A DNA stretch of 13,739 bases from Minisyncoccota bacterium (GTDB taxonomy: Bacteria > Patescibacteriota > Minisyncoccia > Phycocordibacterales > UBA2100). The position numbers and the translations under genes were made by a program. The DNA lies in the NCBI GenBank assembly GCA_020058565.1, contig JAGVDT010000084.1, forward strand, positions 1 to 13,739, given 5' to 3'. The notes under the pieces are model-generated. The model ran no database searches, was not told the origin of the DNA, and worked only from the letters and a program-made list of their open reading frames with translations. Below, one piece after another: positions 5,775 through 12,695 of the stretch (its first letter is position 1; each line of letters starts with the position of its first letter).

Positions 5775-6227
5775 ATGATGCGCGTCATACTGATCGTGAT
5801 GCTGATCCTGATCCCGAACGCAGCGTTTGGCGATCAGGGCCCCAACAGCCTTGCCGGTTTTGGAGGCAATTGGACAGGAAGCGGTACGCTGAAGGTGGAG
5901 TCAGCCAGCGAGCGATTCAAATGCAGAGCGTACAATACCGGCACTGAGGCGTCACTTAAGATTGCGCTGCGGTGTTCAAACGCGAGCGCATCATACGAGT
6001 TGCGCGGAATCATCTCGCTCGCTGGGAAAGACGTTGCTGGTACGTGGGATTTGCGAACCTACAACGTCACCGGGGTTATTGCCGGGAAGTTTTCTGGTAC
6101 CAGGCTCAGCGGCACAATGGAAGGCGGCGGCTACAGCGGGAAGTTTAGCGTTTCTCGCACTGCTTCGGGGCTCGAGATGGAAGTCTCTAGCAGCGGGAAG
6201 ACCTTTGTAGCGTCTCTGGGCAAGTAG
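5775..6227 (+). CDS. small exported beta-rich protein, alphaproteobacterial type
   Basis: From ATG at 5775 the protein has 150 aa. Residues 1-19 are a textbook signal peptide (MMRVILIVMLILIPNAAFG, cut before Asp20). The mature part is Gly/Ser/Thr-rich with regular beta-strand spacing: FGGNWTGSGTL at 29-39, ERFKCRA, LRCSNAS, YELRGI, VAGTWDL, VTGVIAGKFSG. Cys50 and Cys67 could form a disulfide. From memory this pattern resembles an uncharacterised exported family common in Rhizobiales and related alphaproteobacteria. No function is known to me. The start is fixed by an SD (AGGAG) six bases upstream and by the signal peptide; the frame extends further upstream, but that part overlaps the divergent terC gene. 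It is probably part of a small transferred segment with the next gene. Confidence 0.75.
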   Translation: MMRVILIVMLILIPNAAFGDQGPNSLAGFGGNWTGSGTLKVESASERFKCRAYNTGTEASLKIALRCSNASASYELRGIISLAGKDVAGTWDLRTYNVTGVIAGKFSGTRLSGTMEGGGYSGKFSVSRTASGLEMEVSSSGKTFVASLGK

Positions 6228-6240
6228 CGCAGCTACGTAC

Positions 6241-6266
6241 TGGCCGGGTGCACGCGCATCCGGCCA
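6241..6266 (+). other. strong 11-bp hairpin after the exported-protein gene
   Basis: TGGCCGGGTGC (6241-6251) pairs with GCATCCGGCCA (6256-6266) through a 4-base loop, including one G-T pair. It begins 13 bases after the stop codon. No T tract follows on either strand, so it is not a standard intrinsic terminator. It may protect the mRNA end or terminate weakly. Confidence 0.45.
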
Positions 6267-6272
6267 TAAACA

Positions 6273-6301
6273 TTGACACGTCACAATCCGAGTCGTACTG
6301 T
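6273..6301 (+). promoter_or_regulatory. promoter of the four-helix membrane protein gene
   Basis: A perfect -35 TTGACA (6273-6278) is followed after 17 bases by a poor -10 TACTGT (6296-6301). A ~23-base leader with SD AGGAGG (6320-6325) leads to the ATG at 6331. Confidence 0.5.
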
Positions 6302-6330
6302 GGCGTGTAGTACGGTCGTAGGAGGCGTTG

Positions 6331-6882
6331 ATGCTACAAACCCTACAACTCCGTGCGGCCCCTGTTGGTCGCGCCATGATTTTTATCGCAGTCTTTGTTG
6401 CATCAGGAGCGACGCTGTGGTGCGCGATACTGGCTTTTTCGCTAGCGGTCACGATGGTGACCAGCGCCTTTGGAGTCGCGCTGCCGAGGACGGTGCTCTA
6501 TGAGCTTTTCGACGTCACCGTATCGTTGCAGGATTTGATGGCCGCAGCTGTCTTCGTGATCGTGTCATCGACGGCATTGTACGTATCAGACAGGGTGATG
6601 GCGTTTATCCGTCACCACGATTGGGAGAGACTCGCTGCAGATCTCGAATATCCGGCAATAGCACTGTGGTGGTTCGCGGCCACTGCACTATCAACGTTTT
6701 CAGTCGCGCTCCCCGTCATTGTTGCCTACTGGATTTTGCGAAGAATGGCACTGCTCGAAGAGGCGGGCAACATAAAGGACCTGCTCGAAGATACGAGACA
6801 CTTTTTGCTCTTCGTCCTGGTCGCCGCGGGAATCTATGCCATCCGCGAGGTCGTGCGATACCGAAAAAATGATCTTAAATGA
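6331..6882 (+). CDS. uncharacterised membrane protein with about four helices
   Basis: ATG at 6331 gives 183 aa. It is preceded five bases away by a perfect SD AGGAGG (6320-6325), preferable to the TTG at 6328. Likely membrane segments lie at about 17-47, 67-88, 105-133 and 151-168, with charged loops between (SDRVMAFIRHHDWERLAADLE and RRMALLEEAGNIKDLLEDTRH). The tail is basic (RYRKNDLK). I do not recognise the family and no catalytic motif is visible. It has its own promoter and is followed by a strong terminator. With the preceding gene it forms a compact SD-led pair whose expression signals differ from its surroundings, suggesting common foreign origin. Confidence 0.75.
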   Translation: MLQTLQLRAAPVGRAMIFIAVFVASGATLWCAILAFSLAVTMVTSAFGVALPRTVLYELFDVTVSLQDLMAAAVFVIVSSTALYVSDRVMAFIRHHDWERLAADLEYPAIALWWFAATALSTFSVALPVIVAYWILRRMALLEEAGNIKDLLEDTRHFLLFVLVAAGIYAIREVVRYRKNDLK

Positions 6883-6912
6883 TCTCCATATCCCGCAGGT
6901 TAGCGACTTCTG

Positions 6913-6943
6913 ACCGCCAGCTTCTTGCACCGCTGGCGGTTTT
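6913..6943 (+). terminator. strong Rho-independent terminator
   Basis: ACCGCCAGC (6913-6921) pairs perfectly with GCTGGCGGT (6932-6940) around a 10-base loop and is followed by TTT and more T-rich sequence. It closes the two-gene SD-led segment. Confidence 0.88.
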
Positions 6944-6996
6944 CTATTTGGAGAAACACATATCGCCGCGAATTGTACTGCAGAGGAATTTGAGCA

Positions 6997-7002
6997 TATA
7001 CT
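6997..7002 (+). promoter_or_regulatory. -10 element of the RadC/JAMM-like gene
   Basis: TATACT lies exactly six bases before the ATG at 7009, predicting a leaderless mRNA. The -35 is weak: TTGTAC at 6973-6978, 18 bases upstream. Confidence 0.5.
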
Positions 7003-7008
7003 TTTCGT

Positions 7009-8073
7009 ATGGATCGTATGGAGAAGGGAAAGAGAGGTGCTCCCTATTTGACAAAAATTCTTACGAGCGCTGCGATTGCAGCCGCCCCTCTCTCTCCTGT
7101 ACTTGTAAACAAAGCAGCAGCGTTTCAGGAGCCGTCCGAAAATGCTGCCCCGACCCCGCGCCTAAAGGCCCTTGAAGGCGAAAACACTCGACCCGCGATG
7201 ATAGCAAAAATGCGGCAAGACCTTCGCCAGCCTGTCGAATTTTTTTCCGTAGCTGTCGGTAAACCCAAAGACGGCAGATGCATTCTCTATTACAGAGGCG
7301 GAGCGTCCCGCTCGTCAGTAACACCTGTTAGGGTAGCTCTCGAACTCCTCGAACGAAGCACGCCTCTCGAAATACTCAAGGGTATCGAAATAAACCACAC
7401 GCACCCGGTATTTCATGGAACTACGGTTTTCAAACACAGGTTTAGGCGCGAGCCTAATCCTAAGAGCGCTGCAGACAAAATTGCTCTGTCTTTTTTTGTT
7501 ATCCAGACTCCAACCGATGTTGTCTATGCACAGAGCAAAGTCATACAAATGTTTCTAGACATGCGCGGCATTCATGCGGGGCCTATTGACCACGGCGTCA
7601 TCACCGCGGACGGCCGGTGGCGCATCAAACAGGCGGACGAAGCGATTCTACAGTCTGCGCCGCTTCGGAGAGCTCTAATAGAGGAGCTCACTGAAAATTT
7701 TATCTACAATCCTGAGCTGGTAAAAAGCATTGGCGGGGCTCGGCCAGAAAACAGAGAATGGCAAATGAAGGACGCGAGGGATCTTGCGCGGGTATTTGCC
7801 ATACTTATAGTCGATCATGAAATAAACCTCAAAGACGTGGAGGAGGCTATGTCAAAACATCAGTCGTCACCCGCCGCTTCGACCTGGAAAAAGGTCAAAT
7901 CCTACTATCAGGGTGAGTGGGCTAAAGATCGAAAACTCACGCACCTCCACATCACGCTTGGTGAACAGATAGTCAACTCCGGAATGTCTCTTGAGGAAGC
8001 GGTACGACGCTACAATGAAGCGCTCAAAGCCGATTTCGGCGTTGAATTGCATTTCGAGCCGTACACTGACTAG
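7009..8073 (+). CDS. exported protein with a possible RadC/JAMM-like core
   Basis: This 354-aa protein begins with a basic stretch (1-16), a hydrophobic stretch (17-33) and AAA near 36-38, consistent with a signal peptide. Residues 75-205 recall the RadC/JAB1-MPN fold: Glu77 in PVEFFSVAVG, SSVTPVRVALELL (102-114), HTHP (130-133), SAAD (153-156) and IDHGVITADGR (193-203), which parallels the RadC LDHxIIGDG segment. JAMM proteases use E...HxH-x7-SxxD to hold zinc. Here 20 residues rather than 7 separate His132 from Ser153, so there would be an insertion, and activity is unproven. Residues 215-354 are helical, unrecognised and end ELHFEPYTD. No SD is present; the -10 is six bases from the ATG. 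No terminator follows. The family call is by eye only. Confidence 0.6.
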   Translation: MDRMEKGKRGAPYLTKILTSAAIAAAPLSPVLVNKAAAFQEPSENAAPTPRLKALEGENTRPAMIAKMRQDLRQPVEFFSVAVGKPKDGRCILYYRGGASRSSVTPVRVALELLERSTPLEILKGIEINHTHPVFHGTTVFKHRFRREPNPKSAADKIALSFFVIQTPTDVVYAQSKVIQMFLDMRGIHAGPIDHGVITADGRWRIKQADEAILQSAPLRRALIEELTENFIYNPELVKSIGGARPENREWQMKDARDLARVFAILIVDHEINLKDVEEAMSKHQSSPAASTWKKVKSYYQGEWAKDRKLTHLHITLGEQIVNSGMSLEEAVRRYNEALKADFGVELHFEPYTD

Positions 8074-8151
8074 ACAGAGACCATGACGCCCGAGCGGTAT
8101 GTAGAGATCTCGGCTAATGTGTGCACCGTTAAGTGAGTCCTCGCTTCGGGG

Positions 8152-8157
8152 TATACT
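8152..8157 (+). promoter_or_regulatory. -10 element of the aldehyde dehydrogenase gene
   Basis: TATACT lies exactly six bases before the ATG at 8164, with a weak -35 TTAAGT (8129-8134) at 17-base spacing. A leaderless start is predicted. Confidence 0.5.
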
Positions 8158-8163
8158 CTGAGC

Positions 8164-9534
8164 ATGCGGAGGTTTAAGTCGATCAGTCCTCACGATGGCG
8201 CTGTGCTTGGCGTCGCAAACATTACCTCTACCCAGGAAATGCAGGAAAAAGTCGCTGCGGCTCGTGCGGCGCTGCCTGGCTGGCGGGCCCTTGGCACAGA
8301 CGGACGCGTCGCCAAGATGCGGCGATTTCACGAGGTCTTTTCGATACACAAAGAAGAATTCGCGAAGCTTGCGACCAAAGAAATGGGAAAACCTCTGAGC
8401 GAAAGCGTGGCAGATCTTGAAAGCGCGTTGGGATATTTGGGCAAATATCTAGACATCGCTCCTGGAGTCCTTGCTCCAGAAGTCACGTATGAGGGCAACG
8501 GAGAAGTGCATACCGTGTATCGCGAGCCGTATGGCGTAGCGGCGGTCATAGTGCCGTGGAATTATCCGGCCTCGAATTTCGTCTGGGGAGCGTGCCAGGC
8601 GCTGATCGCGGGAAACACAGTGGTGTTCAAGTCTTCCGAAGAAGTGCCGATGACGTCGCAAATGATAGAGCGCATGATGCGCGAAGCGGGAATGCCGGAG
8701 CATGTTTTCACTGCGGTGTACGGTCGCGGGCCGGTGGGAGCGCTTCTTTCTCGGCAAGAAATAGATTTGATTTGCTTTACCGGTTCGACCGAAGTCGGCA
8801 AGTCGCTCTACCGCACTGCCGCGTCGAAAATGATCAAGATAGTAATGGATCTCGGCGGCTCGGCGCCGGGAATAGTATTTGAAGACGCCGACCTCGATCA
8901 AGCGACAGCGAGTATTTTTTCGGCTCGCTTTTCCAATGCGGGTCAAATGTGCGACGCACTCAAGCGATTGATCGTGCATGAAAAAGTCTGGGATCCGCTG
9001 GTGGAGCGACTGGTCGGAAGGCTCGGCATGGTCCAGCTGGGCGACCCTATGCTGCCGCAATTTCAGATGGGGCCGCTTGTTTCCCAAAAACAGCTCGAAG
9101 TCATTGAGCGCCAAGTTGACGATGCCGTGAAAAAAGGCGCGATCGTAATGGCGGGCGGCAAGAGACCGGGACTTATCGGGCCGTACTACGAGCCGACGCT
9201 GCTTTCGCAAATCACCGCCGAGATGCGTGTCTGGCGAGAAGAAACGTTTGGGCCGGTCTTGCCGCTCGTGCGATTTTCTACAGAAGAAGAGGCTGTCGCC
9301 CTCGCAAACGACACCGACTACGGCCTCGGCGCGTACGTGTATTCGCGCGACCTCCCGCGCGCCGCGCGAGTCGCGAGCCAGCTACAAAGCGGCATGGTCA
9401 GCATCAACGGCGCAGATTACTCGCGTCCGGAAAATCCTTTTGGCGGCATGAAAAAATCTGGGATTGGGCGCGCCCACGGCCGCTGGGGTTTCGAAGACGT
9501 GACTCAGGCAAAGATCGTCGCCCGCAGGAAATAG
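8164..9534 (+). CDS. NAD(P)-dependent aldehyde dehydrogenase, SSADH-like
   Basis: This 456-aa protein is the usual length for short succinate-semialdehyde-type dehydrogenases. It oxidises an aldehyde to a carboxylate with NAD(P). Visible motifs: PWNYP with Asn133 (oxyanion hole), FKSSEE with Lys156 and Glu159 (cofactor binding), FTGSTEVG (205-212, Rossmann turn), NAGQMC with catalytic Cys263, EETFGPV (359-365, ribose contact) and the C-terminal PFGGMKKSGIGR. The usual general-base Glu in LELGG is Asp229 here (MDLGG), which is unusual. The start is supported by TATACT six bases upstream. It precedes hemC by 42 bases but has its own promoter, and a link to heme synthesis is not shown. The natural substrate cannot be told from sequence. 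Confidence 0.9.
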   Translation: MRRFKSISPHDGAVLGVANITSTQEMQEKVAAARAALPGWRALGTDGRVAKMRRFHEVFSIHKEEFAKLATKEMGKPLSESVADLESALGYLGKYLDIAPGVLAPEVTYEGNGEVHTVYREPYGVAAVIVPWNYPASNFVWGACQALIAGNTVVFKSSEEVPMTSQMIERMMREAGMPEHVFTAVYGRGPVGALLSRQEIDLICFTGSTEVGKSLYRTAASKMIKIVMDLGGSAPGIVFEDADLDQATASIFSARFSNAGQMCDALKRLIVHEKVWDPLVERLVGRLGMVQLGDPMLPQFQMGPLVSQKQLEVIERQVDDAVKKGAIVMAGGKRPGLIGPYYEPTLLSQITAEMRVWREETFGPVLPLVRFSTEEEAVALANDTDYGLGAYVYSRDLPRAARVASQLQSGMVSINGADYSRPENPFGGMKKSGIGRAHGRWGFEDVTQAKIVARRK

Positions 9535-9563
9535 CGGCTTTTGTGTTTTGTTGCGTGTGACGG

Positions 9564-9569
9564 TAGTAT
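9564..9569 (+). promoter_or_regulatory. -10 element of the hem cluster
   Basis: TAGTAT lies seven bases before the hemC ATG at 9577. A weak -35 TTGTGT is at 9541-9546 with 17-base spacing. A leaderless or nearly leaderless transcript is predicted. Confidence 0.45.
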
Positions 9570-9576
9570 TTCCGCT

Positions 9577-10470
9577 ATGGCTAAAATTGTCATCGGCACG
9601 CGCGGCTCAAAGCTTGCACTCATACAGTCCGAGCTTGCGGCATCGGCGCTCAAGGCGACCGATGCGAGCGTGGAAATAGAAATGAAAATAATCACGCCGC
9701 AAGGCGACCGAGACAAAACTTCGCCAATCCCACTAGATACCATAGGCAAGGGCTGGTTTTCTCAGGAAATAGAGGGAGAGCTTTTGGACGGACGCATCGA
9801 CATTGCGGTGCACAGCCTCAAAGACATGCTGACAGAACTTCCAAAGGGGCTCGTGATCGGAGCATACTTGCCGCGGGCTGATGCCCGCGACGTGTTGCTT
9901 ACGAAAAACGGCGAACCGCTCGAAAATCTGAGACGCGGCGCGGTGATCGGCACCGATAGTTCGCGCCGCCAAACGCAAATGAAGGCGCTCAGACCCGACG
10001 TAGTAATGAAAAGCGTTCGCGGCAACGTCCCGAGCCGCATCGATAAACTGCATAGCGAAGACTATGACGCGATCATCCTCGCTGCCGCAGGTCTGGAGCG
10101 CCTACATATGCTCGATTCCATAACCCGCTATTTCGAGCCGCACGAAATCACCCCTGCGCCGGGGCAGGGCACGATCGCTATCGAGGCGCGGGCGGACGAT
10201 ACCGAGCTTTTAGCACTTCTCGCGAAGGTCAATGATGCCGATGCTGCGGATTCCGCGCATATCGAAAGAAGTTTTTCAGACGTAATTGGCGGCGGGTGCA
10301 AGGCGCCGACCGGGGCGTACGCCTGGCGCGAAGGAGGGATGTGGCATTTGATGGGAATGGCGCAAGGGCCAGACGGATCGATACTGCGAGAGGTGCTCGC
10401 GGCCTCGGCAGATAAAAAGGACTCGCTCGGTGCAACGCTTGCGGAAAAATTTTTGTCGAAAATGTCATGA
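9577..10470 (+). CDS. hemC: hydroxymethylbilane synthase (porphobilinogen deaminase)
   Basis: This 297-aa enzyme joins four porphobilinogens into hydroxymethylbilane, the linear tetrapyrrole. Signatures: IGTRGSKLALIQSE (6-19), GKGWFSQEIEGELLDG (57-72), HSLKDM (79-84) with catalytic Asp83, VRGNVPSRIDKL (147-158), PAPGQG (193-198) and GGGCKAPTGAYA (238-249) with Cys241, which carries the dipyrromethane cofactor. The ATG at 9577 gives the exact family N-terminus (MAKIVIGTRGSK); the frame is open further upstream but that part is not homologous. The stop overlaps the hemD start by ATGA, indicating translational coupling. First gene of the heme cluster. Confidence 0.97.
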   Translation: MAKIVIGTRGSKLALIQSELAASALKATDASVEIEMKIITPQGDRDKTSPIPLDTIGKGWFSQEIEGELLDGRIDIAVHSLKDMLTELPKGLVIGAYLPRADARDVLLTKNGEPLENLRRGAVIGTDSSRRQTQMKALRPDVVMKSVRGNVPSRIDKLHSEDYDAIILAAAGLERLHMLDSITRYFEPHEITPAPGQGTIAIEARADDTELLALLAKVNDADAADSAHIERSFSDVIGGGCKAPTGAYAWREGGMWHLMGMAQGPDGSILREVLAASADKKDSLGATLAEKFLSKMS

Positions 10471-11018
10471 GCGTCCTTGAGGTTTTTGTGGATATCGAGG
10501 CAGTCCCGATATCGGCATTTAGTTCGCGTATTCTTACAAACGTTGCCGCGTACGATCATGTCGTCTTTACCAGCAAAAACGCAGAAAGGATATTCGTGAA
10601 GACGCTCCATGCACGCCGCATAGACGTGCCTGCCGCAAAATTTATTCGTGTCGGCCCCCGAGCAGACCTGCTGCGGCTCGGACTCTCGGGCAAGCGCGTA
10701 CTTTTTCCGCGATCCAAGCTGGCACCGTTTGATGTCGTGCGCAAACTCCGTGCGCAGGGCGCAGTGGTGCAACCCCTGATTCTGTATACCGCGCGGGGGC
10801 GGCGGCTCTCAGCGTCGCAAATGAAGAAGCTCTTAGCAGGAGAGTGGGACCGCCTATATTTCAAAAGTCCCTCGGGGGTAGCGGGGCTTTTACGACAGTT
10901 TACGAAGGCAGATCGCCGCGTGCTCAAGGGTATTCCTGCGCTCTGTATTGGACAGACAACTTCTGCGGCTGCGAAAAAGGCCGGATGGAAGAAAATTTCT
11001 GTAAAAAGAGTAGTATAG
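10467..11018 (+). CDS. hemD: uroporphyrinogen-III synthase, unusually short
   Basis: HemD closes hydroxymethylbilane with inversion of ring D to give uroporphyrinogen III. Family landmarks: HVVFTSKNAERIF (31-43), VLFPRSKLA, LYFKSPSGVAGLLRQF in the second domain and ALCIGQTTSAAAKKAGWK near the end. The protein has only 183 aa, versus roughly 240-260 usually. The N-terminal strand with its Arg-Pro motif and the last helix after the GW-K-I-V segment are missing. The start is set by the 4-base ATGA overlap with hemC. Being second after hemC supports the identity. HemD is poorly conserved and lacks essential catalytic side chains, so a minimal form could still work, but this is not shown. Its stop codon lies in the putative hemQ -10. 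Confidence 0.85.
   Translation: MSVLEVFVDIEAVPISAFSSRILTNVAAYDHVVFTSKNAERIFVKTLHARRIDVPAAKFIRVGPRADLLRLGLSGKRVLFPRSKLAPFDVVRKLRAQGAVVQPLILYTARGRRLSASQMKKLLAGEWDRLYFKSPSGVAGLLRQFTKADRRVLKGIPALCIGQTTSAAAKKAGWKKISVKRVV
11011..11016 (+). promoter_or_regulatory. possible internal -10 for hemQ
   Basis: TAGTAT (11011-11016) lies exactly six bases before the hemQ ATG and includes the last Val codons of hemD, with the stop just after. No -35 or extended -10 is visible, so support comes only from the repeated spacing pattern. Confidence 0.35.
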
Positions 11019-11022
11019 CCGT

Positions 11023-11691
11023 ATGACCAATCCAATGCTTTTTCATAGCTACATTTTCTTCGACTCAGACGAAGATATTAACGACCTCACGAAGGGGAAA
11101 CTTGCCAAGGCGAAGAGAGAATTCGCAGCACTGATCGCGAAACGCAAAGGCGTGCGCTCTCAGGCGTACGCCACGCTCGGCTTCAAGGCGGGCACGCGTT
11201 TCGCCCTGAATCTAAATGCGGCAACCCCTGATGCCATCCAAACTCTCCTGCGCGATTTGCTGCACACACAGCTTGGCCGGCATTTGCGCGTGACGCACAC
11301 GCTTTTCGGGATGACGCGGTCCTCACAATACAACCCGCACAAGCCTCCGAAGGAAGCAGACTGGGACGTGCAGCACCAATATCTCGTAGTCTACCCCTTT
11401 ACCAAAACAATCGAATGGCATCTCATGCCCTACGATGAGCGGCGCAAGATCATGTGGGAGCATGTGCAGGTCGGTCGCAAGCACAGCGACAAAATCTCAC
11501 AGCGGCTACTCTATAGCTACGGCATCGACGACCATGAATTCATAGTTTCGTACCAAATGGACGACCTTGAGGCTTTCGTGCAGTTGGTGATGGACATGCG
11601 CGAAACCGAAAGCCGCCGCCACACCAAAAACGACCTGCCTATCTTTACCTGCATACACATGCCGCTCAAGGAGGCGCTGGAAATGCTATGA
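11023..11691 (+). CDS. hemQ: coproheme decarboxylase, chlorite-dismutase family (HemQ/ChdC)
   Basis: This 222-aa protein of the chlorite dismutase superfamily removes two propionate carboxyls from coproheme to make heme b, using peroxide. The C-terminal half carries the signature: YPFTK (124-128) with Tyr124 and Lys128 at the positions important in HemQ, Trp132, MWEHVQVGR with the proximal heme ligand His147, YGIDDHEFIVSYQMDDLEAFVQLVMDMR (166-193) and PIFTC. Trp-to-His spacing is 15, as in Firmicutes HemQ, while the loop after YPFTK is four residues shorter. The N-terminal half is a more diverged copy of the ferredoxin-like fold. It follows hemD by 4 bases, with a possible own -10, and overlaps hemE by ATGA. 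The neighbours argue for heme synthesis rather than chlorite detoxification. Confidence 0.9.
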   Translation: MTNPMLFHSYIFFDSDEDINDLTKGKLAKAKREFAALIAKRKGVRSQAYATLGFKAGTRFALNLNAATPDAIQTLLRDLLHTQLGRHLRVTHTLFGMTRSSQYNPHKPPKEADWDVQHQYLVVYPFTKTIEWHLMPYDERRKIMWEHVQVGRKHSDKISQRLLYSYGIDDHEFIVSYQMDDLEAFVQLVMDMRETESRRHTKNDLPIFTCIHMPLKEALEML

Positions 11692-12695
11692 ACGATCTCT
11701 TTTTGCGCGCCACCAAAGGCGAAAAAGTAGAGCGTACCCCCGTGTGGTTTATGCGCCAGGCTGGCCGGTCGCTCCCGGGCTATCGCAAGCTCCGGGAAAA
11801 ATACGGGGTCCTTGAGCTCACTCAGAATTCCGAACTTGCGGCACAGGTCAGCATCGAGCCAATCGAACTGCTGGGTGTCGATGCGTCTATACTTTTTGCG
11901 GACATCATGCTTCTGCCTATGGCCATGGGGGTAAAGCTCGAAATAGTGGAAAACGTCGGGCCGGTACTTTCCAAGGCAATCGATACCCCGCAAGACATCA
12001 GAGAGCTCGGGGATTTTGATCCAAAGGATGTTGAGTTCTTGCAGCAAACGATCCGCATATTGCGTGAAAGGCTCGAGGTTCCGGTGATAGGTTTTTCCGG
12101 CGCTCCTTTTACACTGGCTTCGTATCTTATAGAGGGCAGGCCAAGCCGCACCTGGCTCAAGACCAAGGCGTTTATGCTCTCACATCCCAAAGAATGGGAC
12201 CGACTCATGACGCTTCTTTCCAGAGGGGTTGTCGAGTATCTGCGCGCTCAGGTCGCGGCGGGCGCGCAGGCAGTTCAGGTGTTCGACAGCTGGGTCGGCG
12301 CTCTCTCTCCGGCGCAGTATCGCGAACAAGTATTGCCGCACATGCGGCGCATTTTCGCATCGCTCAAGGGCAGTAAGGTTCCGCGCATACACTTCGGCAC
12401 CAATACGGCGGGAATATTCTCTGATTTCTCAAGCGTAGACGCAGAGGTTATCGGCGTAGACTGGCGCTTGAGTCTAAAAGAGGCCAAAAAAATTGCGGGC
12501 AAAAAAGCGCTTCAAGGCAACCTTGACCCTGCGGTCTTACTGGCTCCGTGGAAAACGATCACAAAGACGGTTGACGCAGCCTTTGCGGAAATTAACCCCA
12601 AGAGGGGCTACATTTTTAACCTTGGCCACGGCATGCCGCCGGAAGCGGATGATGCAGTGGTGCGAAAACTGGTGCAGTATGTGCACAGCAAATGA
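11688..12695 (+). CDS. hemE: uroporphyrinogen decarboxylase
   Basis: This 335-aa TIM-barrel enzyme of normal length converts uroporphyrinogen III to coproporphyrinogen III by removing four acetate carboxyls. Motifs in order: PVWFMRQAGRSLPGYR (18-33) with Arg23 and Arg27, LFADIMLLP (69-77) with catalytic Asp72, GFSGAPFTLASYL (135-147), FDSWVG (199-204), GVDWR (256-260), GNLDP (277-281) and FNLGHG with His314. The ATG overlaps the hemQ stop by 4 bases; the only purine-rich SD-like sequence (AAGGAGG) is 13 bases upstream, so coupling is the likely mode of initiation. The stop is followed directly by the hemH start. Confidence 0.97.
   Translation: MNDLFLRATKGEKVERTPVWFMRQAGRSLPGYRKLREKYGVLELTQNSELAAQVSIEPIELLGVDASILFADIMLLPMAMGVKLEIVENVGPVLSKAIDTPQDIRELGDFDPKDVEFLQQTIRILRERLEVPVIGFSGAPFTLASYLIEGRPSRTWLKTKAFMLSHPKEWDRLMTLLSRGVVEYLRAQVAAGAQAVQVFDSWVGALSPAQYREQVLPHMRRIFASLKGSKVPRIHFGTNTAGIFSDFSSVDAEVIGVDWRLSLKEAKKIAGKKALQGNLDPAVLLAPWKTITKTVDAAFAEINPKRGYIFNLGHGMPPEADDAVVRKLVQYVHSK

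Noticed and set aside
8131..8147. Small hairpin AAGTGA...TCGCTT before the aldehyde dehydrogenase
   Set aside because: Short stem with a G-T pair and no T tract; lies upstream of the promoter -10 and is probably chance.
8449..9210. 253-aa minus-strand ORF inside the aldehyde dehydrogenase
   Set aside because: Long because of the codon structure of the sense gene; Arg/His-rich, no motifs, and the plus-strand frame is unambiguous.
9541..9576. Twelve-codon upstream extension of hemC from a TTG
   Set aside because: It would include the -10; the ATG at 9577 gives the exact family N-terminus.
10128..10772. 214-aa minus-strand ORF across hemC and hemD
   Set aside because: Shadow of two well-supported genes, low-complexity Ser/Ala composition, no start context.
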